Of a stretch of 64,000 bases of DNA, positions 16,292 through 31,257 are shown in pieces. Numbering within the stretch: position 1 is the first letter of the stretch; every line of letters begins with the position of its first letter. The stretch spans positions 62,001-126,000 of the forward strand of contig NZ_VZII01000014.1 in assembly GCF_009391885.1 (NCBI RefSeq), written 5' to 3'. Both the position numbers and the translations under genes were made by a program. The notes under the pieces were generated by a model, which was given only the letters and a program-made list of their open reading frames with translations, had not been told where the DNA came from and ran no database searches. This DNA comes from Pseudomonas sp. MN1F. GTDB taxonomy: Bacteria; Pseudomonadota; Gammaproteobacteria; Pseudomonadales; Pseudomonadaceae.

Positions 16292-16720
16292 TCAGGCGCG
16301 CGAGTCGCGCACCATGTCCACGTGCGGGATGCCGGCTTCGAGGAACTCCTCGCTGACTACGCGAAAGCCCAGGCGTTCGTAGAACGGCGTGGCATGCACC
16401 TGCGCACTGAGCATCTGCTGCTTCAGGTCACGCTCCTGCGCTTCGACGATCACTGCATTCATCAGTGCATCGCCGACTTTCAGGCCACGCCAGTCCTTGA
16501 GCACCGAGACCCGGCCGATGGTGCCGTCAGGCAGCAGGCGGGCGGTGCCGATCGGGTAGTCGCCTTCCAGCGCCAGGAAGTGCGCGGCGCTCGGATCGTC
16601 CGAATCCCACTCAAGCTCCGGCGGTACATGCTGCTCGGCAATGAACACGGCTTCGCGAATACGGCGGATATCAGCGTTGTCCTTGTGCCAGTCGGCTAGG
16701 CGCACACGAATCTTATTCAT
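16292..16720 (-). CDS. GNAT-family N-acetyltransferase
   Basis: A 142-residue single-domain GNAT protein. The acetyl-CoA binding region is GRVSVLKDWRGLKVGDALM (about residues 69-87, motif A with an RGxxxG-like loop), and motif B is HATPFYERLGFRVVSEEF. It resembles the YpeA/ElaA-like acetyltransferases that use small amines; the substrate is unknown. The start overlaps the stop of the upstream roxA gene by 8 bases, indicating co-translation. Both genes are on the minus strand, downstream of the purB terminator. Confidence 0.82.
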   Translation of the reverse strand: MNKIRVRLADWHKDNADIRRIREAVFIAEQHVPPELEWDSDDPSAAHFLALEGDYPIGTARLLPDGTIGRVSVLKDWRGLKVGDALMNAVIVEAQERDLKQQMLSAQVHATPFYERLGFRVVSEEFLEAGIPHVDMVRDSRA

Positions 16721-17885
16721 TGGCGAATCCCAGGCTTCCTTGTTTGATCAGCTGCTGTACCAGCATAAGGCCATCTTCATCCTGCAACCACTGCTCAAGG
16801 TTGTCGATGTGTAACGCATCGGCCGAGCACACCAGCTTCAGCAGTTCGCGCAGCTTGGCCGGCAGTGGGCAGCTGCGGCCGCTGGCGAACAGCATCAGGT
16901 CGTCGCCGAGCTCGGACCAGGCCATGCGGGCGCTTGGGTTGCGGATCAGGATGGCGCCGTCTTCCAGGGCTTCGATCAGCTCGTCCTCGTCCATTTCTTC
17001 ACCGACCACCTGCTCCGGGTAGCGCGGCTCGGTCATGAACTGGCCGAACCAGGTCAGCAGCAGGTCCTTGTCGTTGGTGTGCTTGTCGATCAGCGCCTTG
17101 AGGCGGTCGAGGGCGTCGTGCTGGATCTGGTGCGGGTCGCTGGCAGGTTGTGCGTCGGCGTCGCTGTAGCGCTCTTCGTCCGGCAGGAACTGGCCGAGGA
17201 AGTCGGTGAAGTGGGTCAGCACTTCGGCGGCGCTTGGGGCGCGGAAGCCCACCGAGTAGGTCAGGCAGTTGTCCACGGCGACGCCGTAGTGGGCCAGGCG
17301 CGGGGGCAGGTAGAGCATGTCGCCCGGCTCCAGGGTCCATTCGCCGCTCTGTTCGAACTCGGCGAGGATGCGCAGGTCGGCGTGCTCCAGCAGCGGGCTG
17401 TCGCTGTTGCACATCTGGCCGATCTTCCAGTTGCGCTCGCCGTGGCCCTGCAGCAGGAACACGTCGTAGTTGTCGAAGTGCGGGCCGACGCTGCCGCCTG
17501 GGGTGGCGAAGCTGATCATCACGTCATCGATACGCCAGCTCGGCAGGAAGCGGAAGTGCTCCAGCAGCTCGGCAACTTCCGGGACGAACTGGTCGACGGC
17601 CTGCACCAGCAGGGTCCAGTCCTGTTCCGGCAGCTCGGCGAAGGTGTCTTCGGTGAACGGGCCGCGGCGCAGCTCCCATGGGTGGGCGCCGTGTTCAAGG
17701 ACGATGCGCGACTCGACTTCCTCTTCCAGGGCCAGGCCGGCCAGCTCGTCGGGGTCGATCGGGCTTTCGAAGTCCGGGAAGGCCTGGCGCACCAGCAGTG
17801 GCTTCTTCTGCCAGTAGTCGCGCATGAATTCGCGGGCCGAGATGCCGCCGAGCAGCTGCAGTGGAGTATCAGGATTCATGTTCAA
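16713..17885 (-). CDS. roxA: Ribosomal protein uL16 arginine hydroxylase (YcfD/RoxA, JmjC-type cupin)
   Basis: A 390-residue 2-oxoglutarate/Fe(II) oxygenase of the YcfD family, which hydroxylates an arginine of ribosomal protein uL16. The N-terminal block REFMRDYWQKKPLLVRQAFP is typical. The facial triad is visible as GPHFDNYDVFLLQ (His and Asp) and the distal His in PPRLAHYGVAV. The long acidic C-terminal part (winged-helix dimer module) is present. A second in-frame Met two codons later could also be the start. The gene follows purB, as in other pseudomonads, but the terminator at 17916 separates the two transcripts. Confidence 0.9.
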   Translation of the reverse strand: MNMNPDTPLQLLGGISAREFMRDYWQKKPLLVRQAFPDFESPIDPDELAGLALEEEVESRIVLEHGAHPWELRRGPFTEDTFAELPEQDWTLLVQAVDQFVPEVAELLEHFRFLPSWRIDDVMISFATPGGSVGPHFDNYDVFLLQGHGERNWKIGQMCNSDSPLLEHADLRILAEFEQSGEWTLEPGDMLYLPPRLAHYGVAVDNCLTYSVGFRAPSAAEVLTHFTDFLGQFLPDEERYSDADAQPASDPHQIQHDALDRLKALIDKHTNDKDLLLTWFGQFMTEPRYPEQVVGEEMDEDELIEALEDGAILIRNPSARMAWSELGDDLMLFASGRSCPLPAKLRELLKLVCSADALHIDNLEQWLQDEDGLMLVQQLIKQGSLGFANE

Positions 17886-17915
17886 CCTATTGAAAAAACG
17901 TAATTTTCGTCCGGG

Positions 17916-17944
17916 AATAAAAACGCCCGGCTAGGCCGGGCGTT
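17916..17944 (-). terminator. Rho-independent terminator of purB
   Basis: Read on the minus strand, AACGCCCGGC, loop CTA, GCCGGGCGTT is followed by TTTATT. It is 16 bases past the purB stop and upstream of roxA, so it ends the nudJ-mnmA-hflD-purB transcript. Confidence 0.88.
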
Positions 17945-17960
17945 GAACGCGACGGTCAGC

Positions 17961-19535
<1,575 letters not shown>

Positions 19536-20162
19536 TCAGGAGGGCGAACGCATCATGTCGTACAGTTCGTTGAGCAGCTTGCGGCGGCTGAACACCAGCT
19601 GCCAGCGGTGCCCGCCCAGCTGGCGCCACAGGCGCGCGGCGCGGATGCCGGCGAGCAGCAGGGCGCGGATCTTCGAGGCGTTGCTGGCCTGCTGCAGGAA
19701 GCGCATGTCGCCATGCACCTGGATGCGCTGGCGCAAGGTACTCAGGGTGTCCTGGTACAAGGCTCCGCTGGAAGCGATGACATTTTCGTGAACCAGGCCG
19801 AAATGGTCGGCCTGGGACTGGATTTGCGGCAGGCGGTTGCCGATGGTGTCGAGCAGGTCGCCGCGCTTGTTCAGCTGGCGCTCAAGGCCGAGCATCGACA
19901 GCGCGTAGCGCAGCGGCTCGCGCTGCAGGCTGCTGGGGTCGCGCTCCAGGGCGCCGACCAGGGCGCGATAACCGTCACGCAGGTTGAGGTCGTCGCCGCC
20001 GAACACCTCCAGGGTGTCCTTGGGGTCGCGCACCAGCAGGCTGCCGAGCATGCAGCCGATGTTGGCTTCGCTGGCCTGGCCGGTACGGGCGATGCGGTCG
20101 ACCAGCACGGCGGCCTGGAATACGCCGCCCAGGGCAATCAGCTGCTCCTGCAGGTTGCTCAT
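19536..20162 (-). CDS. hflD: High-frequency lysogenization protein HflD homolog
   Basis: A 208-residue, mostly helical protein starting [29 protein letters not shown], the family opening, with [22 protein letters not shown] and a C-terminal [22 protein letters not shown]. In E. coli HflD is membrane-associated and influences phage lambda CII; its general role is unclear. The start overlaps the mnmA stop by four bases (ATGA), so it is translationally coupled. The ATG at 20162 is preferred over an upstream extension that lies inside mnmA. Confidence 0.92.
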   Translation of the reverse strand: MSNLQEQLIALGGVFQAAVLVDRIARTGQASEANIGCMLGSLLVRDPKDTLEVFGGDDLNLRDGYRALVGALERDPSSLQREPLRYALSMLGLERQLNKRGDLLDTIGNRLPQIQSQADHFGLVHENVIASSGALYQDTLSTLRQRIQVHGDMRFLQQASNASKIRALLLAGIRAARLWRQLGGHRWQLVFSRRKLLNELYDMMRSPS

Positions 20163-21283
20163 GCGCGTGGGCTCCACGGCTCGGCGGTTTCGATCACGCC
20201 GCCGCCCAGGCACACTTCGCCGTCATAGAACACCACCGACTGGCCCGGGGTCACGGCGCGCTGCGGCTCGTCGAACACGGCGCGATAGCCGGTTGCGGTC
20301 AGCTCCAGGGTGCACTGCTGGTCGCTCTGACGGTAGCGCACCTTGGCCGTGAGCTGGCGCGGGCTGCTCAGGTCGATCGGGTTGACCCAGAAGATTTCCG
20401 AGGCGAGCAGGGCGCGGGAGAACAGCCACGGGTGTTCGTTGCCTTGGCCGACCACCAGCACATTGCGGGTCAGGTCCTTGTGCAGCACGTACCACGGCTC
20501 GTCACCGGCGTCCTTCAGGCCACCTATCCCTAAGCCCTGACGCTGGCCGATGGTGTGGTACATCAGGCCGTGGTGGCGGCCGATCACTTCACCTTCGGTG
20601 GTTTCGATGTCGCCGGGCTGGGCCGGCAGGTACTGCTTGAGGAAGTCGCTGAAGCGGCGCTCGCCGATGAAGCAGATCCCGGTGGAATCCTTCTTCTTGG
20701 CGGTGGCCAGGCCGTGTTTTTCGGCGATGGCGCGCACTTCGGGCTTTTCCAGTTCGCCGACCGGGAACAGGGTGCGGGCAATCTCTTTGCCGCCGACGGC
20801 GTGCAGGAAGTAGCTCTGGTCCTTGTTCGGGTCCAGGCCCTTGAGCAGTTCGGTCAGTTCGCGAGTGTCGCGGCGACGTACGTAGTGGCCGGTGGCGATC
20901 AGGTCGGCACCCAGCGACAGGGCGTAGTCGAGGAACGCCTTGAACTTGATTTCGCGGTTGCAGAGGATGTCCGGGTTGGGCGTGCGGCCGGCCTTGTATT
21001 CCTCGAGGAAGTGCTCGAACACGTTGTCCCAGTATTCGGCGGCGAAGTTGGCGGTGTGCAGCTTGATGCCGATGCGGTCGCACACGGCCTGGGCGTCGGC
21101 CAGGTCTTCACGGGCGGTACAGTATTCGGTGCCGTCGTCTTCTTCCCAGTTCTTCATGAACAGCCCTTCCACCTGGTAGCCCTGCTCCATGAGCAGAAGG
21201 GCGGAGACGGAAGAGTCCACGCCGCCGGACATGCCGACGATGACGCGGGTCTTGGCGGGGTCTTTGAGTGCTGGGCTGGTCAT
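20159..21283 (-). CDS. mnmA: tRNA-uridine 2-sulfurtransferase MnmA
   Basis: A 374-residue tRNA 2-thiouridylase that puts sulfur on U34 of Lys, Glu and Gln tRNAs. The ATP-pyrophosphatase P-loop [15 protein letters not shown] is at residues 17-31. The catalytic cysteines are in [12 protein letters not shown] and [12 protein letters not shown], and the C-terminal barrel includes [18 protein letters not shown]. Sulfur is relayed to it through the Tus proteins and TusE, which are also encoded in this window (40957-42338). It overlaps hflD by four bases. Confidence 0.96.
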   Translation of the reverse strand: MTSPALKDPAKTRVIVGMSGGVDSSVSALLLMEQGYQVEGLFMKNWEEDDGTEYCTAREDLADAQAVCDRIGIKLHTANFAAEYWDNVFEHFLEEYKAGRTPNPDILCNREIKFKAFLDYALSLGADLIATGHYVRRRDTRELTELLKGLDPNKDQSYFLHAVGGKEIARTLFPVGELEKPEVRAIAEKHGLATAKKKDSTGICFIGERRFSDFLKQYLPAQPGDIETTEGEVIGRHHGLMYHTIGQRQGLGIGGLKDAGDEPWYVLHKDLTRNVLVVGQGNEHPWLFSRALLASEIFWVNPIDLSSPRQLTAKVRYRQSDQQCTLELTATGYRAVFDEPQRAVTPGQSVVFYDGEVCLGGGVIETAEPWSPRA

Positions 21284-21342
21284 GGGTACCGGTGTGTATC
21301 AAGGGGGAAAAACGCCGATTCTATCAAAACCGGCGCGGCGCG

Positions 21343-21783
21343 TCAGTCACGCAGCAAGTCGAGGCTATGCAGCGGGCCGTCGAGGTAGTCGTCCAGGCAG
21401 CGCGGGACGAGTTCGCTGCGCCAGCGGGAGGGGTCGGCCAGCAGTTCGTCACGGGTCAGCCACACGGCGCGGACGATATCGCTGTCCAGCGCCCGCTCGG
21501 CATGGTGGCGCACGGGGCGGGCGGCGAAGCAGATGCGCTGGTAGGTCACGCCGTTGCTTGGCGCGGTGTACAGGTAGATGCCGACCACGCCGGTGAGCTC
21601 GACTTCCCAGGCGGTTTCTTCCAGGGTTTCGCGCAGGGCGGCCTGGGGCAGGGTCTCGTTGGGTTCGAGGTGGCCGGCGGGTTGGTTGAAGACGTGCTGG
21701 CCGGCTTTGAATTCTTCGACGAAAAGGAACTTGCCTTGGTCTTCGACGAGGGTGGCGACGGTGATGTGCGGTTGCCAGGTCAT
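21343..21783 (-). CDS. nudJ: Nudix hydrolase NudJ (HMP-PP / nucleotide phosphatase)
   Basis: A 146-residue Nudix protein starting MTWQPHITVATLVEDQGKFLFVEE. The Nudix box is GHLEPNETLPQAALRETLEE (about residues 37-56). Sequence, length and position upstream of mnmA-hflD-purB match E. coli NudJ, which hydrolyses nucleoside triphosphates and the thiamin intermediate HMP-PP. It is the first gene of that minus-strand group, about 60 bases before mnmA. Confidence 0.88.
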   Translation of the reverse strand: MTWQPHITVATLVEDQGKFLFVEEFKAGQHVFNQPAGHLEPNETLPQAALRETLEETAWEVELTGVVGIYLYTAPSNGVTYQRICFAARPVRHHAERALDSDIVRAVWLTRDELLADPSRWRSELVPRCLDDYLDGPLHSLDLLRD

Positions 21784-21804
21784 TGCGGGGTCCTTTGTCC
21801 AGAA

Positions 21805-21839
21805 AGCACAAACCCCGGTGCGTGGCCGGGGTTTGTGCT
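21805..21839 (-). terminator. Rho-independent terminator of idh
   Basis: The 14-bp stem AGCACAAACCCCGG, loop of seven, CCGGGGTTTGTGCT is followed on the minus strand by TTTCTGG. It is 17 bases past the idh stop and ahead of nudJ. Confidence 0.85.
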
Positions 21840-21856
21840 GTTACGTCAAGCGAACC

Positions 21857-25752
<3,896 letters not shown>

Positions 25753-25761
25753 GGCAATAGA

Positions 25762-25800
25762 AAACCGGCCGCTTCCATTAAAGAAGCGGCCGGTTTTTTC
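25762..25800. terminator. Bidirectional terminator between icd and cspD
   Basis: AAACCGGCCGCTTC, a short loop, GAAGCGGCCGGTTTTTTC. The stem is 14 bp with a T-run on the plus strand and an A-run on the left that serves the minus strand, so it ends both icd and the convergent cspD. Confidence 0.92.
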
Positions 25801-25822
25801 GTATAGCGGCAGAGGGCAAGGG

Positions 25823-26089
25823 TCAGACTTGCACGGTTACGCCCTCGGACTGGCCTGCGGCGCTGGCCGTGGTGGCAGCAACAGCGGCGGCGTCCCTGAT
25901 ATTGACCGCATGCAGGCCTTTAGGGCCCTGAATGATCTCGAATACCACGGATTGGCCGGCCTTGAGCGTCTTGTATCCGTCCATCTGCACCGCTGAATAG
26001 TGCGCGAACAGATCCTCGGTTTTACCCTCCTCATTGACGAATCCGTAGCCCTTGGCATTGTTGAACCACTTGACTTTACCGCTTGCCAT
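25823..26089 (-). CDS. cspD: Cold-shock-domain protein CspD
   Basis: An 88-residue cold-shock protein. MASGKVKWFNNAKGYGFVNEE carries RNP1 (KGYGFV); RNP2 is DLFAHYSAVQ. The domain is followed by an Ala/Thr-rich tail of about 20 residues, as in CspD but not CspA. In E. coli CspD binds single-stranded DNA and slows replication in stationary phase. The ATG at 26089 has AGAGGGA upstream; an ATG six codons earlier is less likely. It is divergent from clpS, the usual order; in E. coli CspD is degraded by Lon, and its link with Clp genes is positional. Confidence 0.9.
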   Translation of the reverse strand: MASGKVKWFNNAKGYGFVNEEGKTEDLFAHYSAVQMDGYKTLKAGQSVVFEIIQGPKGLHAVNIRDAAAVAATTASAAGQSEGVTVQV

Positions 26090-26319
26090 CCCTATGTCCC
26101 TCTGCAAAGGACTCCATCACTGGAGTATCATCCACTTCATCCGCATACGAACCATGCGAAAAATCTGGTTGACTGCGCGGATCTTTATCGACCACGGTGG
26201 GTTCTTATTGGTTGTAACACCGTTTTGCCGATAGTCAAGGTCAGGTGGCGCGTGCGCCAGCGGCCGCCAATGCAGTCAACCCACAACCTTAACCTGACGC
26301 TCATGATGAAATTCTTTCC

Positions 26320-26682
26320 ATGCATGCACCCAGTGAGATTCGACTAACATTCAATCAGGATCGCCCGCAATCCAATGAGGACGACGGCTCGGGGCTTGCA
26401 GTACAGGAAGCCAAGCCGATCCTGCAGGCGCCACCGATGTACAAGGTGGTTTTGTTCAACGATGACTACACGCCGATGGATTTCGTCGTCGAAGTGCTCG
26501 AAACGTTCTTCAGTCTGAACCGCGAGCTGGCGACCAAGATCATGCTGACCGTCCATACCGAAGGGCGGGCAGTGTGCGGATTGTTTACCCGTGACATCGC
26601 CGAAACAAAGGCCATGCAGGTCAACCAATACGCCAGGGAAAGCCAGCATCCGCTACTCTGTGAAATCGAGAAGGACGGTTAA
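26320..26682 (+). CDS. clpS: ATP-dependent Clp protease adaptor ClpS
   Basis: A 120-residue N-degron adaptor. The ligand-binding core is [22 protein letters not shown] (about 39-60), followed by [23 protein letters not shown] and [12 protein letters not shown]. It hands proteins with N-terminal Leu, Phe, Tyr or Trp to ClpAP. The start is an ATG without a strong Shine-Dalgarno sequence, and an out-of-frame ATG sits four bases earlier. clpA follows after 30 bases. The transferases Aat and Bpt that create such N-degrons are encoded 3-4 kb downstream. Confidence 0.95.
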
Positions 26683-26712
26683 TCGCCGACCACTTGGGTA
26701 TGAGGTGAAGCT

Positions 26713-28983
26713 ATGTTAAACCGCGAGCTCGAAGTCACCCTCAATCTTGCCTTCAAGGAGGCTCGTTCGAAGCGTCATGAGTTCATGACCGTCGAACATC
26801 TGCTGCTGGCACTCCTTGACAATGAGGCTGCTGCGACCGTTCTGCGCGCCTGTGGCGCCAATCTCGACAAACTCAAGCACGACCTGCAAGAGTTCATCGA
26901 CTCCACTACACCCCTGATCCCCGTCAACGACGAAGACCGCGAAACCCAGCCGACCCTGGGCTTCCAGCGTGTGCTGCAACGTGCCGTGTTCCACGTGCAG
27001 AGTTCCGGCAAGCGCGAAGTCACCGGCGCCAATGTGCTGGTGGCAATCTTCAGCGAACAGGAAAGCCAGGCCGTGTTCCTGCTCAAGCAGCAGAGCGTGG
27101 CCCGTATCGACGTGGTCAACTACATCGCCCACGGCATCTCCAAGGTGCCGGGCCATGGTTCGCATTCCGAAAGCGACCAGGAAATGCAAGACGAAGAGGG
27201 CGGCGAAACCTCCTCTTCGAGCAACCCGCTGGATGCCTATGCCAGCAACCTGAACGAGCTGGCCCGTGCCGGCCGTATCGACCCGCTGGTGGGCCGCGAG
27301 CAGGAAGTCGAGCGTGTGGCGCAGATTCTGGCCCGCCGACGCAAGAACAACCCGCTGCTGGTCGGTGAGGCTGGTGTTGGCAAGACCGCCATCGCTGAGG
27401 GCCTGGCCAAGCGTATCGTCGACGGCCAGGTGCCTGACCTGCTGGCGCAGAGCGTGGTGTATTCGCTGGACCTCGGTGCGCTGCTGGCCGGTACCAAATA
27501 CCGCGGTGATTTCGAAAAACGCTTCAAGGCGCTGCTCGGTGAGCTGAAGAAGCGCCCGCAAGCGATTCTGTTCATTGATGAAATCCACACCATCATCGGT
27601 GCCGGTGCGGCGTCTGGTGGGGTGATGGATGCGTCCAACCTGCTCAAGCCGCTGCTGTCGTCCGGTGAGATTCGTTGCATCGGTTCGACCACCTTCCAGG
27701 AATTCCGCGGCATCTTCGAGAAAGACCGTGCCCTGGCGCGGCGCTTCCAGAAGGTCGATGTCAGCGAGCCATCGGTGGAAGACACCGTGGGCATCCTGCG
27801 CGGCCTGAAAGGCCGCTTCGAGAGCCACCACAACATCGAGTACAGCGACGAAGCCCTGCGCGCCGCCGCCGAGCTCGCCTCGCGCTACATCAATGATCGC
27901 CACATGCCGGACAAGGCCATCGACGTGATCGACGAAGCGGGTGCCTATCAGCGCCTGCAGCCTGAGGCGAACCGGGTCAAGCGTATCGACGTGCCGCAGG
28001 TCGAGGACATTGTCGCCAAGATCGCGCGGATTCCGCCGAAGCACGTCACCAGTTCCGACAAGGAGCTGCTGCGTAATCTCGAGCGCGACCTGAAGCTGAC
28101 CGTGTTCGGTCAGGACCAGGCCATCGACTCGCTGGCTACCGCCATCAAGCTGTCCCGTGCCGGCCTCAAGTCGCCGGACAAGCCGGTCGGTTCGTTCCTG
28201 TTCGCCGGCCCGACCGGTGTGGGCAAGACCGAGGCGGCGCGGCAGCTGGCCAAGGCGCTGGGTGTCGAGCTGGTACGCTTCGACATGTCCGAGTACATGG
28301 AGCGCCACACTGTGTCGCGCCTGATCGGTGCGCCACCCGGCTACGTTGGTTTCGACCAGGGCGGCCTGCTGACTGAAGCGATCACCAAGCAACCGCACTG
28401 CGTGCTGCTGCTCGACGAAATCGAGAAGGCCCACCCGGAAGTCTTCAACCTGCTGCTGCAGGTGATGGACCACGGGACCCTGACCGACAACAACGGGCGC
28501 AAGGCCGACTTCCGTAACGTGATCCTGATCATGACCACCAACGCCGGTGCCGAAACTGCCGCGCGGGCCTCGATCGGCTTCACCCATCAGGACCACGCGT
28601 CCGATGCCATGGAAGTCATCCGCAAGAGCTTCACGCCGGAGTTCCGCAACCGTCTGGACACCATCATCCAGTTTGGCCGCCTGAGCACCGAGACGATCAA
28701 GAGCATCGTCGACAAGTTCCTCATCGAACTGCAGGCGCAGCTGGAAGACAAGCGTGTGCTGCTGGAAGTCAGCGATGCCGCCCGCGGCTGGCTGGCGGTG
28801 TCCGGCTACGACGTGCAGATGGGCGCACGGCCGATGGCGCGGCTTATCCAGGACAAGATCAAGCGGCCGCTGGCCGAGGAGATCCTGTTTGGCGAGCTGG
28901 CCGAGCATGGGGGCGTGGTGCACGTCGACCTGCGCGATGGCGAGCTGGTGTTCGACTTCGAGACTACGGCTGAGGTTGCCTGA
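26713..28983 (+). CDS. clpA: ATP-dependent Clp protease ATP-binding subunit ClpA
   Basis: A 756-residue AAA+ unfoldase. The N-domain (residues 1-140, [19 protein letters not shown]) binds ClpS. An acidic linker ([18 protein letters not shown]) leads to two AAA+ modules with Walker A GEAGVGKT (about 218-225) and GPTGVGKT (about 499-506) and Walker [10 protein letters not shown] and [12 protein letters not shown]. It feeds substrates to ClpP. GAGGTGA precedes the ATG. Downstream is a REP-like stretch and the terminator shared with infA. Confidence 0.96.
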   Translation: MLNRELEVTLNLAFKEARSKRHEFMTVEHLLLALLDNEAAATVLRACGANLDKLKHDLQEFIDSTTPLIPVNDEDRETQPTLGFQRVLQRAVFHVQSSGKREVTGANVLVAIFSEQESQAVFLLKQQSVARIDVVNYIAHGISKVPGHGSHSESDQEMQDEEGGETSSSSNPLDAYASNLNELARAGRIDPLVGREQEVERVAQILARRRKNNPLLVGEAGVGKTAIAEGLAKRIVDGQVPDLLAQSVVYSLDLGALLAGTKYRGDFEKRFKALLGELKKRPQAILFIDEIHTIIGAGAASGGVMDASNLLKPLLSSGEIRCIGSTTFQEFRGIFEKDRALARRFQKVDVSEPSVEDTVGILRGLKGRFESHHNIEYSDEALRAAAELASRYINDRHMPDKAIDVIDEAGAYQRLQPEANRVKRIDVPQVEDIVAKIARIPPKHVTSSDKELLRNLERDLKLTVFGQDQAIDSLATAIKLSRAGLKSPDKPVGSFLFAGPTGVGKTEAARQLAKALGVELVRFDMSEYMERHTVSRLIGAPPGYVGFDQGGLLTEAITKQPHCVLLLDEIEKAHPEVFNLLLQVMDHGTLTDNNGRKADFRNVILIMTTNAGAETAARASIGFTHQDHASDAMEVIRKSFTPEFRNRLDTIIQFGRLSTETIKSIVDKFLIELQAQLEDKRVLLEVSDAARGWLAVSGYDVQMGARPMARLIQDKIKRPLAEEILFGELAEHGGVVHVDLRDGELVFDFETTAEVA

Positions 28984-28988
28984 CGAAA

Positions 28989-29073
28989 GGGGGCCGCTGT
29001 GCGGCCCGTCGCGGCTGAAGCCGCGCCTGCAGGGGGTTGTGTGCCCTTGTAGGTGCGGCTTTGGTCGCGATGC
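28989..29073. repeat. REP-like repeats after clpA
   Basis: GGGCCGCTGTGCGGCCC is followed by GTCGCGGCTGAAGCCGCGCC, then TTGTAGGTGCGGCTTTGGTCGCGA. These are small GC-rich hairpins with the TAGGTGCGGC phrase common in Pseudomonas extragenic repeats. Confidence 0.55.
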
Positions 29074-29089
29074 GTTTTCAGCAGGCACA

Positions 29090-29118
29090 AAAAAGCCCGG
29101 CACATGGCCGGGCTTTTT
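29090..29118. terminator. Bidirectional terminator between clpA and infA
   Basis: AAAAAGCCCGG, loop CACATGG, CCGGGCTTTTT. Runs of A and T on the two sides allow termination of both clpA (plus) and infA (minus). Confidence 0.92.
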
Positions 29119-29130
29119 CATGGCTAGAGC

Positions 29131-29349
29131 TTAGCGCGCACGGTAAGTGATGCGGCCCTTGCTCAGGTCGTAAGGCGTCAGTTCGACGCGGACCTTGTCG
29201 CCAGTGAGAATACGGATGTAGTTTTTGCGCATCTTTCCGGAGATGTGCGCGGTTACGACGTGCCCGTTTTCCAACTCCACGCGGAACATGGTGTTGGGCA
29301 GGGTGTCGACGACAGTGCCTTCCATTTCGAAGCTGTCTTCTTTCGACAT
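29131..29349 (-). CDS. infA: Translation initiation factor IF-1
   Basis: A 72-residue S1/OB-fold protein, the exact length of bacterial IF-1: [20 protein letters not shown], then [20 protein letters not shown] and a terminal GRITYRAR. It binds the 30S A site during initiation. It is on the minus strand, downstream of the bpt and aat genes, with the terminator at 29090 just past the stop. Confidence 0.97.
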
Positions 29350-29450
29350 GCAGTAGTGCCCTCGGATCCAGTGTTGGCCCGACGCATAACCGCACCGGGC
29401 AAAAAAGTGGCGTGGATTATGCCCGAAAACTGCGTGTCAAGCCAATGCTT

Positions 29451-30158
29451 TCAATTGAGGGTGACCCAGCGCTGGTTTATCAACAGCTCGATAGGCCGAT
29501 ACTGCGTCTTGTAGTTCATTTTCTTGCAGTTCTTGATCCAGTAACCCAGGTACACCGCCTCCAGGTTCTGGCGCAGGGCTTCGGTGATCTGCCAGAGAAT
29601 GGCAAAGCGCCCTAGGCTGCGGCGTTCTTCTTCGGGTTCGTAGAAGGTGTACACCGCCGACAGGCCGTTGGGCAGCAGGTCGCAGACGGCGACTGCCAGC
29701 AGGCGGCCTTCCAGGCGAAATTCGTAGAACCAGCAGAACGGCAGGTCGCGCACCAGGAAGGTGGAAAACTGGTCACGGCTCGGCGGGTACATGTCGCCAT
29801 CGGCGTGGCGGGTCTCGATGTAGCGCCGGTACAGGTCGAAATACTCTTCCTTGAACGCCGGGCGGGCGGCCGTCACGGTCAGGTCGGCGTTGCGCTTGAG
29901 GATGCGCCGCTGCTGGCGGTTGGGGATGAAGCGCGCGGCGGGAATGCGCGCCGGTACGCAGGCATTGCAGTTCTGGCAATGCGGCCGGTACAGGTGGTCG
30001 CCACTGCGGCGAAAGCCCATTTCCGACAGGTCGGCATAGACATTCACGTCCATCGGCTGGCTGGGGTCGAGGAACAGTGTGGTGGCCTGTTCATCCGGCA
30101 GGTAGCTGCAGGAGTGGGGTTGAGTGGCATAGAACTTCAACCGCGCCAACTCTGTCAT
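29451..30158 (-). CDS. bpt: Aspartate/glutamate leucyltransferase (Bpt, ATE family)
   Basis: A 235-residue aminoacyl-tRNA:protein transferase of the bacterial Bpt type, which adds Leu to proteins with N-terminal Asp or Glu and so makes a ClpS degron. The Cys motif is [13 protein letters not shown] (cysteines around 64-69), then [27 protein letters not shown] and [18 protein letters not shown]. The ATG at 30158 has AGGGGG 6 bases upstream; a TTG two codons earlier is possible. It lies downstream of aat on the same strand. Confidence 0.93.
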   Translation of the reverse strand: MTELARLKFYATQPHSCSYLPDEQATTLFLDPSQPMDVNVYADLSEMGFRRSGDHLYRPHCQNCNACVPARIPAARFIPNRQQRRILKRNADLTVTAARPAFKEEYFDLYRRYIETRHADGDMYPPSRDQFSTFLVRDLPFCWFYEFRLEGRLLAVAVCDLLPNGLSAVYTFYEPEEERRSLGRFAILWQITEALRQNLEAVYLGYWIKNCKKMNYKTQYRPIELLINQRWVTLN

Positions 30159-30214
30159 GATCAACCCCCTCGGTGTGACTTTGCTTTAAGTGTAAGCCAG
30201 CTGGCAGAACTCGC

Positions 30215-30895
30215 CTAGCAAACCCAGGGGGCGCTGTTGGGCTGGTCGAGGTGCTGTGCCAGGTAGTCGGCGAAGCGCGCGCGGCTGATGGCGCGGGCAC
30301 CGAGGCTGTGCAGGTGGTTGGTCGGCATCTGGCAGTCGATCAGCACGAAGCCGGCCTGGCGCAAATGTTCGACCAGCGTCACGAAGCCGACCTTGGAGGC
30401 ATTGTCGGCGCGGCTGAACATCGATTCGCCGAAGAACAGCTGGCCGATGGCAAGGCCGTATAGGCCGCCGACCAGCTCGCCGTCTTCGCGCACTTCCACC
30501 GAGTGGGCAATACCGCGCCGGTGCAGCTCGCAGTAGGCATTGCGCATGGTGTCGGTGATCCAGGTGCCGTCGGCATAGTCGCGCGGGGCCGCGCAGGCGG
30601 CAATCACCGCCGGGAAGTCGCTGTCGAAACTGACCTGGTAGCGGCCCTGGCGCATCAGCTTGGCCAGCGAGCGCGAGACGTGCAGCTCGTCAGGGAACAG
30701 CACCGTGCGCGGGTCGGGCGACCACCAGAGGATCGGCTGGCCGTCCTGGTACCAGGGGAAGCAGCCATGCCGGTAGGCTTGCTCCAGGCGCTCGGGGCTC
30801 AGGTCGCCGCCCGCGGCGAGCAAGCCGTTGGGGTCGTGCAGGGCCTTTTCCAGGGGCGGGAAGGTCAGCGAGTCGCGGGTTAGCCAGGTGAGCAT
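30215..30895 (-). CDS. aat: Leucyl/phenylalanyl-tRNA-protein transferase
   Basis: A 226-residue L/F-transferase that adds Leu or Phe to proteins with N-terminal Arg or Lys. Conserved blocks are [40 protein letters not shown] and [19 protein letters not shown]. It and Bpt give this organism both bacterial N-degron branches. The start [14 protein letters not shown] is standard. In P. aeruginosa a trxB gene lies between aat and ftsK as I recall; here there is none. Confidence 0.95.
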   Translation of the reverse strand: MLTWLTRDSLTFPPLEKALHDPNGLLAAGGDLSPERLEQAYRHGCFPWYQDGQPILWWSPDPRTVLFPDELHVSRSLAKLMRQGRYQVSFDSDFPAVIAACAAPRDYADGTWITDTMRNAYCELHRRGIAHSVEVREDGELVGGLYGLAIGQLFFGESMFSRADNASKVGFVTLVEHLRQAGFVLIDCQMPTNHLHSLGARAISRARFADYLAQHLDQPNSAPWVC

Positions 30896-31257
30896 GGTCT
30901 ATCGTGCGGTGGGGGAGGGGAGAGGGCAGCATGGCGCGCAGTGCTTGCGGGGTCAATGCTGGCAGGGGCAAGAGTCATTGGCGGGCAGCAGAATAGGCAA
31001 TTTCCTACACATTCATGAAAGCATAGGCACCATCCGCTACATTTGCTGTCACACCTGTGCAAAAACACAGCATAAGCCTTTGTCACAAAAGAAAATGCAT
31101 GCTCAAATTGCACCTATACGAAAGTCGCCCCCACTCGAGCTCCATACGGCGTGCCGTCATGGCGGCTGGCGGGCAGTAATGTTAAAAGTAGTGGTTCATT
31201 GGCCAGACACCGGCCGATCACTACTGGACGCGCAGCACGCGCAGGAATAGACGCGTT
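30896..31257. other. 362-base divergent region upstream of ftsK and aat
   Basis: No ORF with coding character was seen. The middle (31000-31130) is AT-rich compared with its surroundings and holds a LexA-type box (31055-31070). Several TTG-starting -35-like sequences (TTGTCA near 31080, TTGCAC near 31108) occur but none pairs with a clear -10 at 16-18 bases. Confidence 0.4.
31055..31070 (+). promoter_or_regulatory. Candidate LexA (SOS) box upstream of ftsK
   Basis: CTGTGCAAAAACACAG fits the CTGT-N8-ACAG consensus of gamma-proteobacterial LexA boxes and is symmetric over five bases on each side. It lies about 190 bases upstream of the ftsK start. In E. coli ftsK (dinH) has a LexA-controlled promoter, which makes the match meaningful. 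The match is sequence-based; binding is inferred. Confidence 0.5.

Noticed and set aside
30896..31257. Loss of trxB between aat and ftsK compared with P. aeruginosa
   Set aside because: I recall the same arrangement without trxB in P. putida, so it is not specific to this strain.
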